60,549 nt of DNA from Planctomycetales bacterium (GCA_027451885.1 DAIDHX010000005.1:1-60549), one strand, 5' to 3'. Positions 1-11,094 are shown, counted from the stretch's first letter. The notes: generated by a model from the letters alone, not told the origin. Made by a program: numbers and translations.

Positions 1-503
1 GTCGGCTCGTCCGCGAGCACCAGGATCGGCTGCTTCACGAGCGCGCGGGCGATCGCCACCCGCTGTTGCTCGCCGCCGGAAAGCTGGTAAGGCCGGTGGT
101 CAAGACGATCACCCAGCCCCACGCGTTCGAGCAGCTCCACCGCCCGCGCCCGGGCGTCCGCCGGCACCCCGCGCGGTAAAAACGGCACCAGCACGTTCTC
201 GAGCGCTGTGAGATTGCTGATCAGGTTGAACGACTGGAAAATAAAGCCAACCTGGTCACGGCGATAGGCGTTTTGCTCCGCCTCCGACATCGTCCCCAGG
301 TCACGCCCATCGACCCGTATCTCCCCCCGCGTGGGCCGGTCGACCGCACCCAGCAGATAGAGCAACGAGCTCTTGCCCGACCCGCTCGGACCCACGATGA
401 ACGCAAATCGCCCGCGCTCGATCTGGCACGACAAACCCCGGAGCGCATCGACCGAGCGATGCCCGCTCTTGTAGCTCTTGTAGACGTCCACCACGTCGAT
501 CAT
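1..503 (-). CDS. ABC transporter ATP-binding protein, MacB/LolD type (partial, C-terminus outside window)
   Basis: Cytoplasmic ATPase that would power the FtsX-like permease encoded just upstream. The first 167 residues are visible. Walker A (GPSGSGKSS) lies at residues 38-46, the signature LSGGEQQ at about 141-147, and Walker B (ILVLADEP) reaches the window edge at 160-167. The sequence YKSGHRSVDALRG before Walker A and the Q-loop FIFQSFNLI are typical of the LolD/MacB/FtsE-like subgroup, which drives lipoprotein export or tripartite efflux rather than solute uptake. The ATG at 503-501 is 18 bases after the stop of the permease gene, so the two are almost certainly one transcript. The D-loop and H-loop cannot be seen. 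Substrate is not deducible from the sequence. Confidence 0.93.
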   Translation of the reverse strand, partial: MIDVVDVYKSYKSGHRSVDALRGLSCQIERGRFAFIVGPSGSGKSSLLYLLGAVDRPTRGEIRVDGRDLGTMSEAEQNAYRRDQVGFIFQSFNLISNLTALENVLVPFLPRGVPADARARAVELLERVGLGDRLDHRPYQLSGGEQQRVAIARALVKQPILVLADEP

Positions 504-521
504 CGACGTCCCCCGCGATCG

Positions 522-1736
522 TTAATGCGAGCCCAGGCGAATGGCTTCCATCGGCAAGAGCCGCGCAGCCCGCCAGGCCGGGTAAAGTCCGCCGAGCATC
601 CCCATGGCAATTGACAGCCCCATGCCGAGCCCCAGCAGCCCCGGCGTCATCGCGAGCTTGACCCCGCCGCCGATAAACGGATTGGCAACCAGCATCAGCA
701 CCCAGGCTAGCCCGCAACCCGCCAGCCCGGCGAGCATCCCCAGATACGCGCTCTCCAGCGTGACCAGCAACAGCACGTCCGTCTGCGACCAGCCGTTCGT
801 GCGCAAAACCCCAAATTCCACAAATCGCTCGGTCGTGCTCATGAGCATCGTGTTCACAATCCCCACGATGCCCACCGTGAGCGCCAGGCTCACGGTCATG
901 AGCAAAAACGTATCAATCTGACCCATCAGACTGCTGAAATTTGCCTGCGCCTCGCTCATGCTCCGCGCGTCGAGCGCGGGGAAGGACTTCTCGATCAGTT
1001 CGGAGAGCTTGACATTGTCCTTGGGGTCCTCCCCTTCAACGTAGATACAGGACAGCGAGTCCTTGGGCTCGTTCAAAAGCTCCCGCGCTGTGTCGATATC
1101 CATCACGATCACCACGTCGAGAATCATCGACCCGGTTTCGTAAAGTCCAACGACGGTGAATGGCTTGCCGCCGATTTTGAGCGTGTCACCCACCTTGCGC
1201 GGTTGGCCGTTGGCATTGGGATGTTCGCGTGCAATCTTCTTGCTGATGACGATGTTTGGCTTGCCCCGGTCCTCGGGCTGGAGAAAACGTCCCTCGCCAT
1301 TCTCGCGGAGCGCCCGCGGGAACACGGCGGAGCGCAGGTTCTGATGAGCCTCGATTTCCTGGCCCGCGATGACCGGCTGGTCCAGGATCGATGAATAGGC
1401 ATTGCGCCCGGAGACGATGGCGTTCAGCAACATGCCGCGGCCTTCGATATTCGGCGATAAACCCCAGACTTCGGGCGCAACAGCACGAATGCCCGGCATT
1501 CGCCTGAGCTCAGTTGCCACCGAGGCTGGGATGTGGCTGAAGACCGGGCTCGGGGCGTTCTCACGCAGGATCATCAGGCCTTCGATGCGGCTCAAGGTGT
1601 CTCCGACCAGGTCGCGGAGCCCATTCGAGACGCTGAAGAGGCCAAGCACGCCCAGAATCGGAATCGAGAGGCCAACGAGCGCAAGAGCAGTGCGCATGGG
1701 CCGGGTGAGCAAGTTACGCCAGGCGAATACGCCCAT
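522..1736 (-). CDS. FtsX-like / MacB-type ABC transporter permease
   Basis: Inner-membrane permease of 404 residues, partner of the adjacent ATPase. The layout is the MacB/LolE one. It has an N-terminal membrane helix at about 17-37, a large periplasmic domain of roughly 230 residues, and three C-terminal helices (the first around the stretch IDTFLLMTVSLALTVGIV). The cytoplasmic loop sequence TERFVEFGVLRTNGWS is the FtsX-family coupling region. The start at 1736 (MGVFAWRNLL) is preferred because the membrane-proximal FAWRNLL sequence is where this family normally begins. An in-frame upstream ATG at 1814 would add 26 polar residues that resemble nothing. It may export a lipid, lipoprotein or antimicrobial compound; no periplasmic adaptor gene is visible nearby. 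Confidence 0.9.
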   Translation of the reverse strand: MGVFAWRNLLTRPMRTALALVGLSIPILGVLGLFSVSNGLRDLVGDTLSRIEGLMILRENAPSPVFSHIPASVATELRRMPGIRAVAPEVWGLSPNIEGRGMLLNAIVSGRNAYSSILDQPVIAGQEIEAHQNLRSAVFPRALRENGEGRFLQPEDRGKPNIVISKKIAREHPNANGQPRKVGDTLKIGGKPFTVVGLYETGSMILDVVIVMDIDTARELLNEPKDSLSCIYVEGEDPKDNVKLSELIEKSFPALDARSMSEAQANFSSLMGQIDTFLLMTVSLALTVGIVGIVNTMLMSTTERFVEFGVLRTNGWSQTDVLLLVTLESAYLGMLAGLAGCGLAWVLMLVANPFIGGGVKLAMTPGLLGLGMGLSIAMGMLGGLYPAWRAARLLPMEAIRLGSH

Positions 1737-1912
1737 TGGGCGGGAGTCCTCGGGACCGGCGCGAGTCTTGGCGGCCGAACAGGGCTGCGAATCCCGCGGA
1801 TACAACTGGAACAATAAGTCGGATTATAGGGAAGAAATGGTCGAATGACCAGCGCGACTGAGCGGCTGCGCTGCGCCTGTCGCCGACAAACCCAGGGAGG
1901 GTGCTCGACGGG

Positions 1913-1945
1913 GCCTTGCAATGATTTGATTCATCATTGCAAGGC
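1913..1945 (-). terminator. Perfect 13-bp inverted repeat (hairpin) between tex and the ABC permease gene
   Basis: GCCTTGCAATGAT and its exact reverse complement flank a 7-base loop. The hairpin begins 34 bases after the tex stop codon and lies about 175 bases ahead of the permease start. It has no downstream U-run on the minus strand, so it is not a textbook intrinsic terminator. It may end or stabilise the tex transcript, or be a protein-binding palindrome for the ABC operon. Confidence 0.45.
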
Positions 1946-1979
1946 ACAGTCTCAAAATGGGTTGCATCCCGGGATCGGG

Positions 1980-4900
1980 TCACGAGTCGGTGGACTCATG
2001 AGTGGCGGGAGCGGCGCCGTCGGCGTTGCTGGGTTCACTGGCGGCAACGGCGGCGACCGGTTGGTTTGCGGGGGTATCGGCCCTCGGGGGGACGTCGTCG
2101 CTTTTGCGTGCTTGCCAGAGCTGGTTGAGCTGCCCGAAGGATCGGAGCGGCTCGCGGCCAGCGAGTGCGTCCTCGGAGAGCGGCGGCAGGGGCGCGGATG
2201 ACCGCTGGCGACCTCCCTGGGGCCGGCCGCCGCGGTTGGAATCATCGCGTGGGTGCCGTCTGGAATCAGGATGGTGCGGCCTGTTGCCGCTCCGGCCTGA
2301 GGCCGCGGCATCGCCCGACTGCCGATGATCGTCCTGTGGACCCCGGCGCCCGGCCTCGTCGGTCCGGCCCGGATGACCGCCCTCGCCACGCCCTCGGTCG
2401 TGACGCCGTGGAGGCACTTCGCGGTGTTCCGTGAGGGGTGCTGCACCCACTGGCGGCGACGTGAGCGATGACCCCGATGGCCGGGGCCGTTGCGCAGGCT
2501 GGCGATTGTCGCGTGGGCCGCGTTCCCGTGGCTCCGCCTCGCCCCGCTTGCCTTCCGCACGCGATCCCCGAGGCCGCTCCGTGCCCGGCTTCACCATCGT
2601 CAGCGAAACACGCTTGCGGTCGTTGTCCACACCCATCACCCAAACCGTCACCACGTCGCCCACGGTGATCACGTCGTGCGGGCTCTTGATGTAGCGGTTG
2701 GCCAGTTGGCTGATATGGACCAGCCCAGAATCCTTGAGCCCGATATCCACGAAGGCCCCAAAGTCGACGACGTTCAGCACTGTGCCCTTGAGCTCCATGC
2801 CGGGCGTGAGATCCTCGATCTTGAGCACGCCCTTCTTGAAGATGGGCTTGGGCAGGTCCTCGCGCGGGTCGCGGCTGGGGCGCCCAAGCGCGTCCAGAAT
2901 GTCACGCAAGGTGAATTCACCAAGCTGGAGCTCGGCCGCAATCGCGGCCCGGTCGAGCGCAGCCAGCTTCTCACCGACTTCCTTGAGCGTTGTCTTGTCA
3001 CGGACAACATCCGGGGCCGCGCCCACCTTTTCGAGCAACGCCCGCGCGGCGGGGTAGTTTTCCGGATGGATCCAGGTGGCGTCGAGTGGCTCGTCTCCCT
3101 CGTTAATCTTGAGAAAGCCCGCAGCCTGGGTGAAACGCGCGGGGCCGACGCCGGTGACGTTCACAAGCTGCTCGCGGGAGCGATACGGCCCGTTCGCCTT
3201 GCGATGCTCGACCACATTCTTGGCGGTGAGCTCGTTGAGGCCGGAGACATGGCGCAGCAGCGACGCGCTGGCCGTGTTGAGGTCGACGCCGACGAAGTTG
3301 ACGCAGCTCGTGATCACCGTGTCGAGCATTTCCTTGAGCTGCTTCAGGTTGACGTCGTGCTGATAAAGGCCGACGCCGATGTTCTGGGGCTCGATCTTCA
3401 CGAGCTCGGAGAGCGGATCCTGAAGCCGGCGGCCGATGGAGATGCTGGAGCGGAGCGTGGAGTCGCACTCGGGTAATTCTTCGCGGCCGACATTGCTGGT
3501 GGAGTAGACGCTTGCACCGGCTTCGTTGACGACGATGTAAACGAGCTGGGCGAGGGCCTGATCGGCAGGGTGAGGCGCGGGGGGCAGATTTTGCGCTGGC
3601 GGCAGCTTGAGACGCGGCGCCCGCGACCGGTCATGTTTGCCCTGCCCGGAGCGACCGGATCGCGACCGGGAGCGGATGCCTCCCTCGCGTCCCTTGCCCG
3701 ATCGAGCCTGAGATCCCAGCGGTGCCGGGGTAGTTGTTCCCGATCCGCCGGCCTCGGTTTCGGCCGTTTGCGTTGGAACTTCCTGCCCGGCAGCCGCGGC
3801 CGGCGACGATTCCGCCTCGGAAGTTCCCGAAGCCGCTTCCCCAGCCACCGGAGCCGCGTCCCCAGCCACCGGAGCCGCGTCCGCGACAGCCGGAGCAGAC
3901 TCGCCCGACACAATTACAGCGCTTTCCGCAACCGGGGATTCCGCCGGGGGCGGGGCGGGATCGCTCGCCGGCGAGGACTCGTCGCCTGAGCCGCCGGAAA
4001 TTGGCGGGGGATTCTCGAGTGAAATTGTGTGTGCAGGCTCCTCGGCCGTCGCGGCCGCTGCGTCCTCGGCCGCGGGACTCGCGGCGGCAGCCGCCAGGTT
4101 TTCGGATTCGCCCGAACCGTTGCGTTCGCTCATCTCCGGCGCTGTCTCCGTGGCTGCCGAATCTTCCTCGTGAGCGGCCGCGGGCGTCTCGGTCGACGAC
4201 TCGGCCTCGGGTGCCGGCTGAGGCATCAGCGCCGCCGCGCCAGGGCGGCTGCCGTCTTCCAGGAAAGGCGCGGCCTCGAGGAATTGAGCCCCTTCGGTGA
4301 TGATCTCGGCCACAAGCTCCTCGGTCTCCCGGCAGGCCGTGCCGTTACCGATCGCGACCACCGAAACCTGGTGCTTGCCAACCAGGTCCTTGAGGAAGAG
4401 CTTGGCCTCCGACCGCCGATTCTGGGGCGCGTGCGGATAGATCACGCCGTGGTCGAGCAGTTCGCCGCCGGGGGTGAGAACCGCAACCTTGCAGCCGGTA
4501 CGGAAGCCAGGATCAATCGCGAGCACCGTTTGCTTGGGGATCGGCGGCTGGAGCAATAGCCCGCGCAGATTGCGGGCGAAAACCTCCACGGCATGGCGCT
4601 CGGCCATGTCGGTCAGATCCCGGCGGACCTCGCGTTCCATGCTCGGCATGAGCAGGCGATCGAGCGCGTCGACCGCGGCCTCGCGGAAAATCTCGGCGTG
4701 GGGATGACCTTCAAGCGGCAGGTGGTGGAAAAGCGCCGCCTCCGCATCAGGCCGGGACACTTCCAGCTTGATCTTGAGCGGACCTTCCTTGTCGCCACGG
4801 TTGATCGCCAGCACGCGGTGTGGCGGTATCTGGCTCACAGGCTCCGAATAATTAAAGTAATCGCGGTACTCAAGGCCCTGGCCTTCGGGAATGTCAGCCC

Positions 4901-5492
4901 GCGAGGTGACGATCTTGCCCGTCTTCCAGACGACTCTGCGCACCCCATCGCGCACGGCCGCCATCTCGCTCACGGCCTCGGCCAGGATGTGCTTGACCCC
5001 CTCGAGCACCTTCTCGACATTGTCGAGCCCCTTCTCGGGGTTGACCATCTCGAGCGCGGCCGCGGCCAGATCGCCCAGGGTTTCGTCACGCGTCCAGATG
5101 CGAAACGCCAGCGGCTCGAGACCACGCTCGCGCGCCTCGGTCGCCTTCGTTCGCTTCTTGGGCTTGTAGGGAAGATAGAGATCTTCAAGCCGCTTCATGC
5201 TCTCGGCACCGCGAATCGCGGCCGCGAGATCTTCTGTCAGCTTGCCCTGGGCTTCAATCGTCTTCAGGATCGTCAGCTTGCGCTCGACCAGCTCGCGCTG
5301 GCGCTTCACACGCTGTTCGATCTCGAAGATCACAACCTCGTTGAGGTTGCCCGTTTGTTCCTTGCGGTAACGGGTGATGAAGGGGACGGTGTTACCCGCG
5401 TCGAGAAGCTGAACGACGCTCTCGACTTGAACCCGACGGATCTGCAGGTCTTGCGCGATCCGCCCCAGGTCGATTGGAATCGGGATGTCCAT
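1980..5492 (-). CDS. tex: Tex-family transcription accessory / S1 RNA-binding protein with long low-complexity insertion
   Basis: Nucleic-acid-binding protein thought to act on transcription complexes. From the ATG at 5492 the protein is 1170 residues, against about 720-790 for typical Tex. Visible order: N-terminal Tex helical domain; YqgF/RNase H-like domain (VLAIDPGFRTGCKVAV); helix-hairpin-helix region (GVDLNTASASLLRHVSGL); S1 domain at about 895-975 (GTVLNVVDFGAFVDIG). Two features are unusual. About 240 Ala/Pro/Ser/Glu-rich residues (about 401-640) split the YqgF domain between IGNGTACRETEELVAEI and YIVVNEAGASVYS. There is also a roughly 195-residue Arg/Pro/Gly-rich tail after S1. MDIPIPIDLGRIAQ is the expected family N-terminus. 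The ATG at 5573 would add 27 unrelated residues. A TTGACA promoter lies about 150 bases upstream. Confidence 0.93.
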   Translation of the reverse strand: MDIPIPIDLGRIAQDLQIRRVQVESVVQLLDAGNTVPFITRYRKEQTGNLNEVVIFEIEQRVKRQRELVERKLTILKTIEAQGKLTEDLAAAIRGAESMKRLEDLYLPYKPKKRTKATEARERGLEPLAFRIWTRDETLGDLAAAALEMVNPEKGLDNVEKVLEGVKHILAEAVSEMAAVRDGVRRVVWKTGKIVTSRADIPEGQGLEYRDYFNYSEPVSQIPPHRVLAINRGDKEGPLKIKLEVSRPDAEAALFHHLPLEGHPHAEIFREAAVDALDRLLMPSMEREVRRDLTDMAERHAVEVFARNLRGLLLQPPIPKQTVLAIDPGFRTGCKVAVLTPGGELLDHGVIYPHAPQNRRSEAKLFLKDLVGKHQVSVVAIGNGTACRETEELVAEIITEGAQFLEAAPFLEDGSRPGAAALMPQPAPEAESSTETPAAAHEEDSAATETAPEMSERNGSGESENLAAAAASPAAEDAAAATAEEPAHTISLENPPPISGGSGDESSPASDPAPPPAESPVAESAVIVSGESAPAVADAAPVAGDAAPVAGEAASGTSEAESSPAAAAGQEVPTQTAETEAGGSGTTTPAPLGSQARSGKGREGGIRSRSRSGRSGQGKHDRSRAPRLKLPPAQNLPPAPHPADQALAQLVYIVVNEAGASVYSTSNVGREELPECDSTLRSSISIGRRLQDPLSELVKIEPQNIGVGLYQHDVNLKQLKEMLDTVITSCVNFVGVDLNTASASLLRHVSGLNELTAKNVVEHRKANGPYRSREQLVNVTGVGPARFTQAAGFLKINEGDEPLDATWIHPENYPAARALLEKVGAAPDVVRDKTTLKEVGEKLAALDRAAIAAELQLGEFTLRDILDALGRPSRDPREDLPKPIFKKGVLKIEDLTPGMELKGTVLNVVDFGAFVDIGLKDSGLVHISQLANRYIKSPHDVITVGDVVTVWVMGVDNDRKRVSLTMVKPGTERPRGSRAEGKRGEAEPRERGPRDNRQPAQRPRPSGSSLTSPPVGAAPLTEHREVPPRRHDRGRGEGGHPGRTDEAGRRGPQDDHRQSGDAAASGRSGNRPHHPDSRRHPRDDSNRGGRPQGGRQRSSAPLPPLSEDALAGREPLRSFGQLNQLWQARKSDDVPPRADTPANQPVAAVAASEPSNADGAAPATHESTDS
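3840..3881. repeat. Two tandem 21-bp copies within the tex insertion
   Basis: The 21-base unit cccagccaccggagccgcgtc occurs twice back to back and encodes the repeated peptide DAAPVAG. It shows that the disordered insertion in Tex is growing or shrinking by slippage or duplication. Confidence 0.7.
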
Positions 5493-5932
5493 GGCGATTC
5501 GACTCGACACCAGGTGAGACGAAGACAAGGACGACATGGTCAGTCGATCCGGGAACCACCTAGATCGTCTCAAACCGAATGCGATAGGCGCGGCGTCCAG
5601 TATGAGCCCACGCGCACGAAAACGCCTGTCAGACCATGGGTTTGGTCACTCTAGAATAACCGAAAAGGCTTGTCAAGCGCCCGAATGTCGAGCCTCGATC
5701 CGATTCTTGTATCCCGGGTTCGCCAGCGCTAGCACCGGAAAGCCGGCGCAACAGGGTGTGATGATTGACGACCGCGGAGAGCGGCCGCTAAGATCCAGCC
5801 TCGACCGATCCCGCGGGAATCGCGCGTTTCCGGGATCGTCCACGGCGCGTCCCGTCGTGCATGGCCGCGTGCGAGCGGCGGATCGACATCGGGGCCGCTC
5901 CACGCCATTCGCGACCACGGGGGCTCCTGGAA
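5493..5932. other. Divergent intergenic region between tex and acs
   Basis: This 440-base region separates two divergently read genes. It contains the minus-strand tex promoter at 5648-5676. I see no convincing plus-strand promoter for acs, no RNA gene and no credible small ORF. Confidence 0.6.
5648..5676 (-). promoter_or_regulatory. Sigma70-type promoter for tex
   Basis: On the minus strand TTGACA (5676-5671) is followed after exactly 17 bases by TAGAGT (5653-5648). The -35 box is perfect and the -10 box matches 4 of 6. Transcription would begin near 5641, giving an untranslated leader of about 150 bases before the ATG at 5492. Confidence 0.55.
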
Positions 5933-7909
<1,977 letters not shown>

Positions 7910-8149
7910 ACCAACGCCCCCTCATCCAGACGCGGCGGCGCCTTGCTCGCAAGCGCTGTGCTACGCAATGCGATGGCAGCCTCACGCACGTGGCTGCGAG
8001 AGAATGGTCCGCGCTCTGGAGCCGCCTCTGAATCGCGCCGACCTGCCCATGGCAGGCTGGATTGCAGCCGCCCCAAGCGCCAGCAGCCAACCACGCCAGG
8101 CGGCTGAGGTTGGCTTTACGCTGACCAGGATCGATCCGCGCGGGCGCGA

Positions 8150-8470
8150 TCAGATCGGGTAGAGATTCTTCAGGCTCTCGCGTGCCTTGGCGCTTCCCTT
8201 CGAGGCCTTGATAAGCGGGAAGGTTTGCATCTTCCCGTCAACCTCGAGCGTGAGCACGCCGCTGCGAATGACCGACGTCGCCACCCGCACACGGCACGTC
8301 GTGCCGTTGGGCAGCCAGACGTGGATCGTCTGCAAGTTCGGCTTGAACGTCCGGCGGCTGACGCCGGTGGTTTTCTTGCCGACGCCGCCGAGGTATTTCG
8401 CCTTGCCGCGCTCGGTTTTATGGTTGCCGAACGAGGTCTTCTTGCCGCTGACTGGACACTCACGACCCAT
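8150..8470 (-). CDS. rpmB: 50S ribosomal protein L28
   Basis: Large-subunit ribosomal protein bL28, 106 residues against about 62-80 in most bacteria. The N-terminus MGRECPVSGKKTSFGNH and the core RRTFKPNLQTIHVWL match the L28 pattern of a V-G-K element followed by FxPNLQ. The extra length comes from a Gly/Lys-rich insertion between the two motifs (about residues 20-40) and a longer C-terminal half. Only one cysteine is present, so this is not the zinc-binding form. It follows rpmF by 102 bases on the same strand and is probably co-transcribed with it. Confidence 0.92.
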   Translation of the reverse strand: MGRECPVSGKKTSFGNHKTERGKAKYLGGVGKKTTGVSRRTFKPNLQTIHVWLPNGTTCRVRVATSVIRSGVLTLEVDGKMQTFPLIKASKGSAKARESLKNLYPI

Positions 8471-8572
8471 GGCACATGCTCCCAGGTATCTTGCACGCCC
8501 GCGGTCTCGCCCCGCTCCGGAGACGACGCGCTGGGCGGCTCGCTGCGACCCACCGCCAGGCTGGCGGACGGA

Positions 8573-8785
8573 TCACTTGGCCTTCTCTTTTTGCTTCTTC
8601 TTGAGCGGATCGTGCGGCTTGCTCCGCTGAATGTTGCCGCACTCCTCAACCAGTTCGCACACCTTGTGGGGCGGCACGGCCAGCTTGCACTGCGGGCAAA
8701 TGCTCAAGGCGGGAGCAACCAGAAAATCGTGGCTCCGTCGCTTGCCCTTGGCTGACTTGGATTTACGTCTCTTTGGAACTGCCAC
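8573..8785 (-). CDS. rpmF: 50S ribosomal protein L32
   Basis: Large-subunit protein bL32 of 70 residues. The start MAVPKRRKSKSAKGKRRSHD is the family signature. The zinc ribbon is unusual: the cysteines are C30-x2-C33-x9-C43-x5-C49, whereas the second pair is normally C-x2-C. The C-terminus is a long Lys-rich tail. The gene is not next to plsX/fabH/acpP as it is in many bacteria; its only partner here is rpmB downstream. Confidence 0.93.
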   Translation of the reverse strand: MAVPKRRKSKSAKGKRRSHDFLVAPALSICPQCKLAVPPHKVCELVEECGNIQRSKPHDPLKKKQKEKAK

Positions 8786-8942
8786 GAACGGGATCTCCCA
8801 CGCCGTTACTTGCCCACTGTTTTTGGGCGAAAGATTCCTATTATCGAGATCCCGCCCGGTGTTTCAAGAGCAGCATCCCCCGTTTTTGCGTGTGACGAGC
8901 CAGGGGAGGCCCTGCCACCGGCCGAGTCGCGCTGCCGGGACT

Positions 8943-9734
8943 TCACGCGGGCTCGTCCAGTGTGATCACGGCCGAGGCGCCTCCGTCGATGGTCAGCACC
9001 TGCCCCGTGATCATGGCGGCGGCGTCGGACGCCAGAAACACCACGGGGCCAACGACGTCCTGGGGTTCGCCCAGGCGTTTCAGGGGCACGCGAGCGAGGA
9101 TGCGCTCGAGCAGGCTGGGGTTTTCAACGAGCGGCTTGTTCATCGCGGTGTTGAACCACCCCGGCGCGACGGCGTTGACGCGCACGCCGTACCGGGCCCA
9201 TTCGGCCGCCAGGTCGCGGGTCAGGGCGACGACCGCCCCCTTGGTCGAGCAGTAAATCGCGTTGCCGCGCCCGAGCCCGATCACGCCGCCGCCGAGTGCG
9301 GACATGTTCACGATGCTGCCTGCGCCAGCCGCGATCATCCGTTTGCCCACGGCCCTGGCGGTGGTGAATGTGCCAATCTGGTTGATGCGAATGACTTCGT
9401 TCCAGTCGTCCTCTTGCCAGTCGAAGAGTGGGATTCGCCTGGTGATGCCGGCGTTATTGACCAGGATGTCGATTTTGCCGAGCGCCCGCACCGCGGTTTG
9501 AACCATGGCGTCGACCTGGGCGGGATCACCGACGTCGCAGGCGATCGGCACGGCGGTTTGTCTGTGAGCGGCGAGCAGCGCAGCGGTTTCGCGCGCGGAT
9601 TCGAGATCGCGATCGACGACGGCGACCTCGGCTCCGGCTGCCGCCAGCCCGAGCGCGATCGCCTGTCCCAGCCCGCGCCCCGCGCCTGTGACGATGGCGG
9701 TGCGGCCGTCGAGTCGAAAGAGATCGGGGTTCAT
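8943..9734 (-). CDS. SDR-family NAD(P)-dependent dehydrogenase (gluconate/deoxygluconate dehydrogenase-like)
   Basis: Soluble 263-residue short-chain dehydrogenase. The cofactor loop TGAGRGLG is at about 17-24, NNAG follows the fourth strand, and the catalytic Ser, Tyr and Lys are in MSALGG and YCSTK. The C-terminal VLTIDGGAS is the usual SDR end. It most resembles KduD/gluconate 5-dehydrogenase-type enzymes that oxidise sugar acids, but the substrate is inferred. Its ATG overlaps the stop of the upstream MFS gene by 4 bases, so it is the last gene of an isomerase-transporter-dehydrogenase operon, which supports a role in sugar or sugar-acid catabolism. Confidence 0.9.
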   Translation of the reverse strand: MNPDLFRLDGRTAIVTGAGRGLGQAIALGLAAAGAEVAVVDRDLESARETAALLAAHRQTAVPIACDVGDPAQVDAMVQTAVRALGKIDILVNNAGITRRIPLFDWQEDDWNEVIRINQIGTFTTARAVGKRMIAAGAGSIVNMSALGGGVIGLGRGNAIYCSTKGAVVALTRDLAAEWARYGVRVNAVAPGWFNTAMNKPLVENPSLLERILARVPLKRLGEPQDVVGPVVFLASDAAAMITGQVLTIDGGASAVITLDEPA

Positions 9735-11047
9735 GGCTGTTGCTCCGAGGAAGAGGGCGTGTCAGGTTGACTGGACCTGGGGGACGAATGAGGTACGACG
9801 GCGAACCACGCGAGGGCGCCGAGGAGATAGCCGGTCGCGAGCAAAATAAAGGGCGTTGACAGGTCGCCGGCGCTGAACATCCGGCCCACGGTGCGGGTCT
9901 GAAACGACGCGAGCACGCTCGAGGCCATGTTCATGGCGCCCGAAAGCGCGCCGGCCTTGCGTTCGTCGATATCCGCCGCCGCGGCCCACGCGGGCGCCAT
10001 GGCCAGGTCGTTGCCCGCGAAGGCGAGTGTGAGCAAAAACGCAAGCGCAGGAGTGCTCGAGCACCAGGGCACAAGCGCGATCGCCGATCCGGCAAGCGCC
10101 ATCCCGGCGAAACCCACCGCGCGCCGGCTGGAGGAGTGCCCGCTTCGGCGGACCAGGCGATCGGAGAGCATGCCGCCCGCCAGGCAGGCCGCCATGCCGA
10201 ACGCGAACGGCAGCGCGGTGAGCACCGCGGTCGCAGACGTCTCGAGGCCGCGTTGCTTGGCCAGATAGCCGGGCAGCAAGGTGACGAAAAAGTTGCCGCT
10301 GAAGCCCAGGCAGCCGTAGCTCACGCAAAGCGCAATCGCGCCTGGGTTGCGCGCCAGTGCGATCCAGTCGGACCATTCACGGCTTGCGCCCGGGCGTGGG
10401 GTCTGGCCGCCGCCGTGGTTTCGAGCGTGCCGGCCGTACCAGCGCAGGAACCAGGTGGTCCAGGCCACGCCCAGGAGTGCGATCAGCACCAGCGGCAGCC
10501 TGCTGTCGCCGCACATCCAGACAAGCTGAGCCATGACGAACGGCGCGATCGCGCCGCCGAGCCGGCTCGCGGTCCAGACAAAACCCTGGGCTCGGCCCCG
10601 TGACTCCGGAGCGATCCAGTCGGCGGTCAGTCGCGTGATCGAGGGGAACGTCCCCGCCTGGAACGCGCCGAAGAGAAATCGGCACACGAGAAGGGCGCGA
10701 AACGCCCATGCGGTTCGGGGCGAAAGTGCAAGCGCGGCGGGCAGGGCGGTGAGCAGCGAGCCGCCGATCACCACCGGTGCCAGCACCTTCGCCACGCCCA
10801 GCCGATCGGCCAGAATTCCCCACGGCATTTCCAGCAGGCCGTAGCCCAGCAGGAATGCGCTCATCAGGTCGCCCAGCTCCCGGTCGCTCAGATGGAACGG
10901 TCCGTCCGGATCACCCGCGGCCACCGCGAAACCCAGGCGATGGATATAAACCACAATCGCCAGCAAGCTCGCGGACGCCATCACGAAGGTCTGGCTGTCG
11001 CGGGGGCGAGCGCCTGGCACAGCCGCGTGTGGGTCGAGCGTGGACAT
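9731..11047 (-). CDS. MFS transporter (sugar acid/phthalate ACS-like family)
   Basis: Inner-membrane carrier of 438 residues with about 12 predicted helices. The loop GILADRLGVAKVLAPVVIGG after helix 2 is the MFS signature (G-x3-D-R-x-G). SRGRAQGFVWTASRLGGAIAPF in helices 4-5 is close to the anion:cation symporter group that takes up hexuronates and similar acids. The ATG at 11047 is chosen because the preceding 75 in-frame residues up to 11272 are Arg/Gly-rich and non-membrane. It sits between the isomerase (47-base gap) and the SDR (4-base overlap), so it probably imports the substrate processed by those enzymes. Confidence 0.88.
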   Translation of the reverse strand: MSTLDPHAAVPGARPRDSQTFVMASASLLAIVVYIHRLGFAVAAGDPDGPFHLSDRELGDLMSAFLLGYGLLEMPWGILADRLGVAKVLAPVVIGGSLLTALPAALALSPRTAWAFRALLVCRFLFGAFQAGTFPSITRLTADWIAPESRGRAQGFVWTASRLGGAIAPFVMAQLVWMCGDSRLPLVLIALLGVAWTTWFLRWYGRHARNHGGGQTPRPGASREWSDWIALARNPGAIALCVSYGCLGFSGNFFVTLLPGYLAKQRGLETSATAVLTALPFAFGMAACLAGGMLSDRLVRRSGHSSSRRAVGFAGMALAGSAIALVPWCSSTPALAFLLTLAFAGNDLAMAPAWAAAADIDERKAGALSGAMNMASSVLASFQTRTVGRMFSAGDLSTPFILLATGYLLGALAWFAVVPHSSPRSSQPDTPSSSEQQP

Positions 11048-11094
11048 CGTCGGCTCCCGATCGACCCTTCGAGTCGTCGCGTATCCTCGATTTG

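Noticed and set aside
4593-5654. 353-codon plus-strand ORF opposite tex
   Set aside because: Lies entirely over the conserved N-terminal and YqgF coding part of tex and shows no family pattern.
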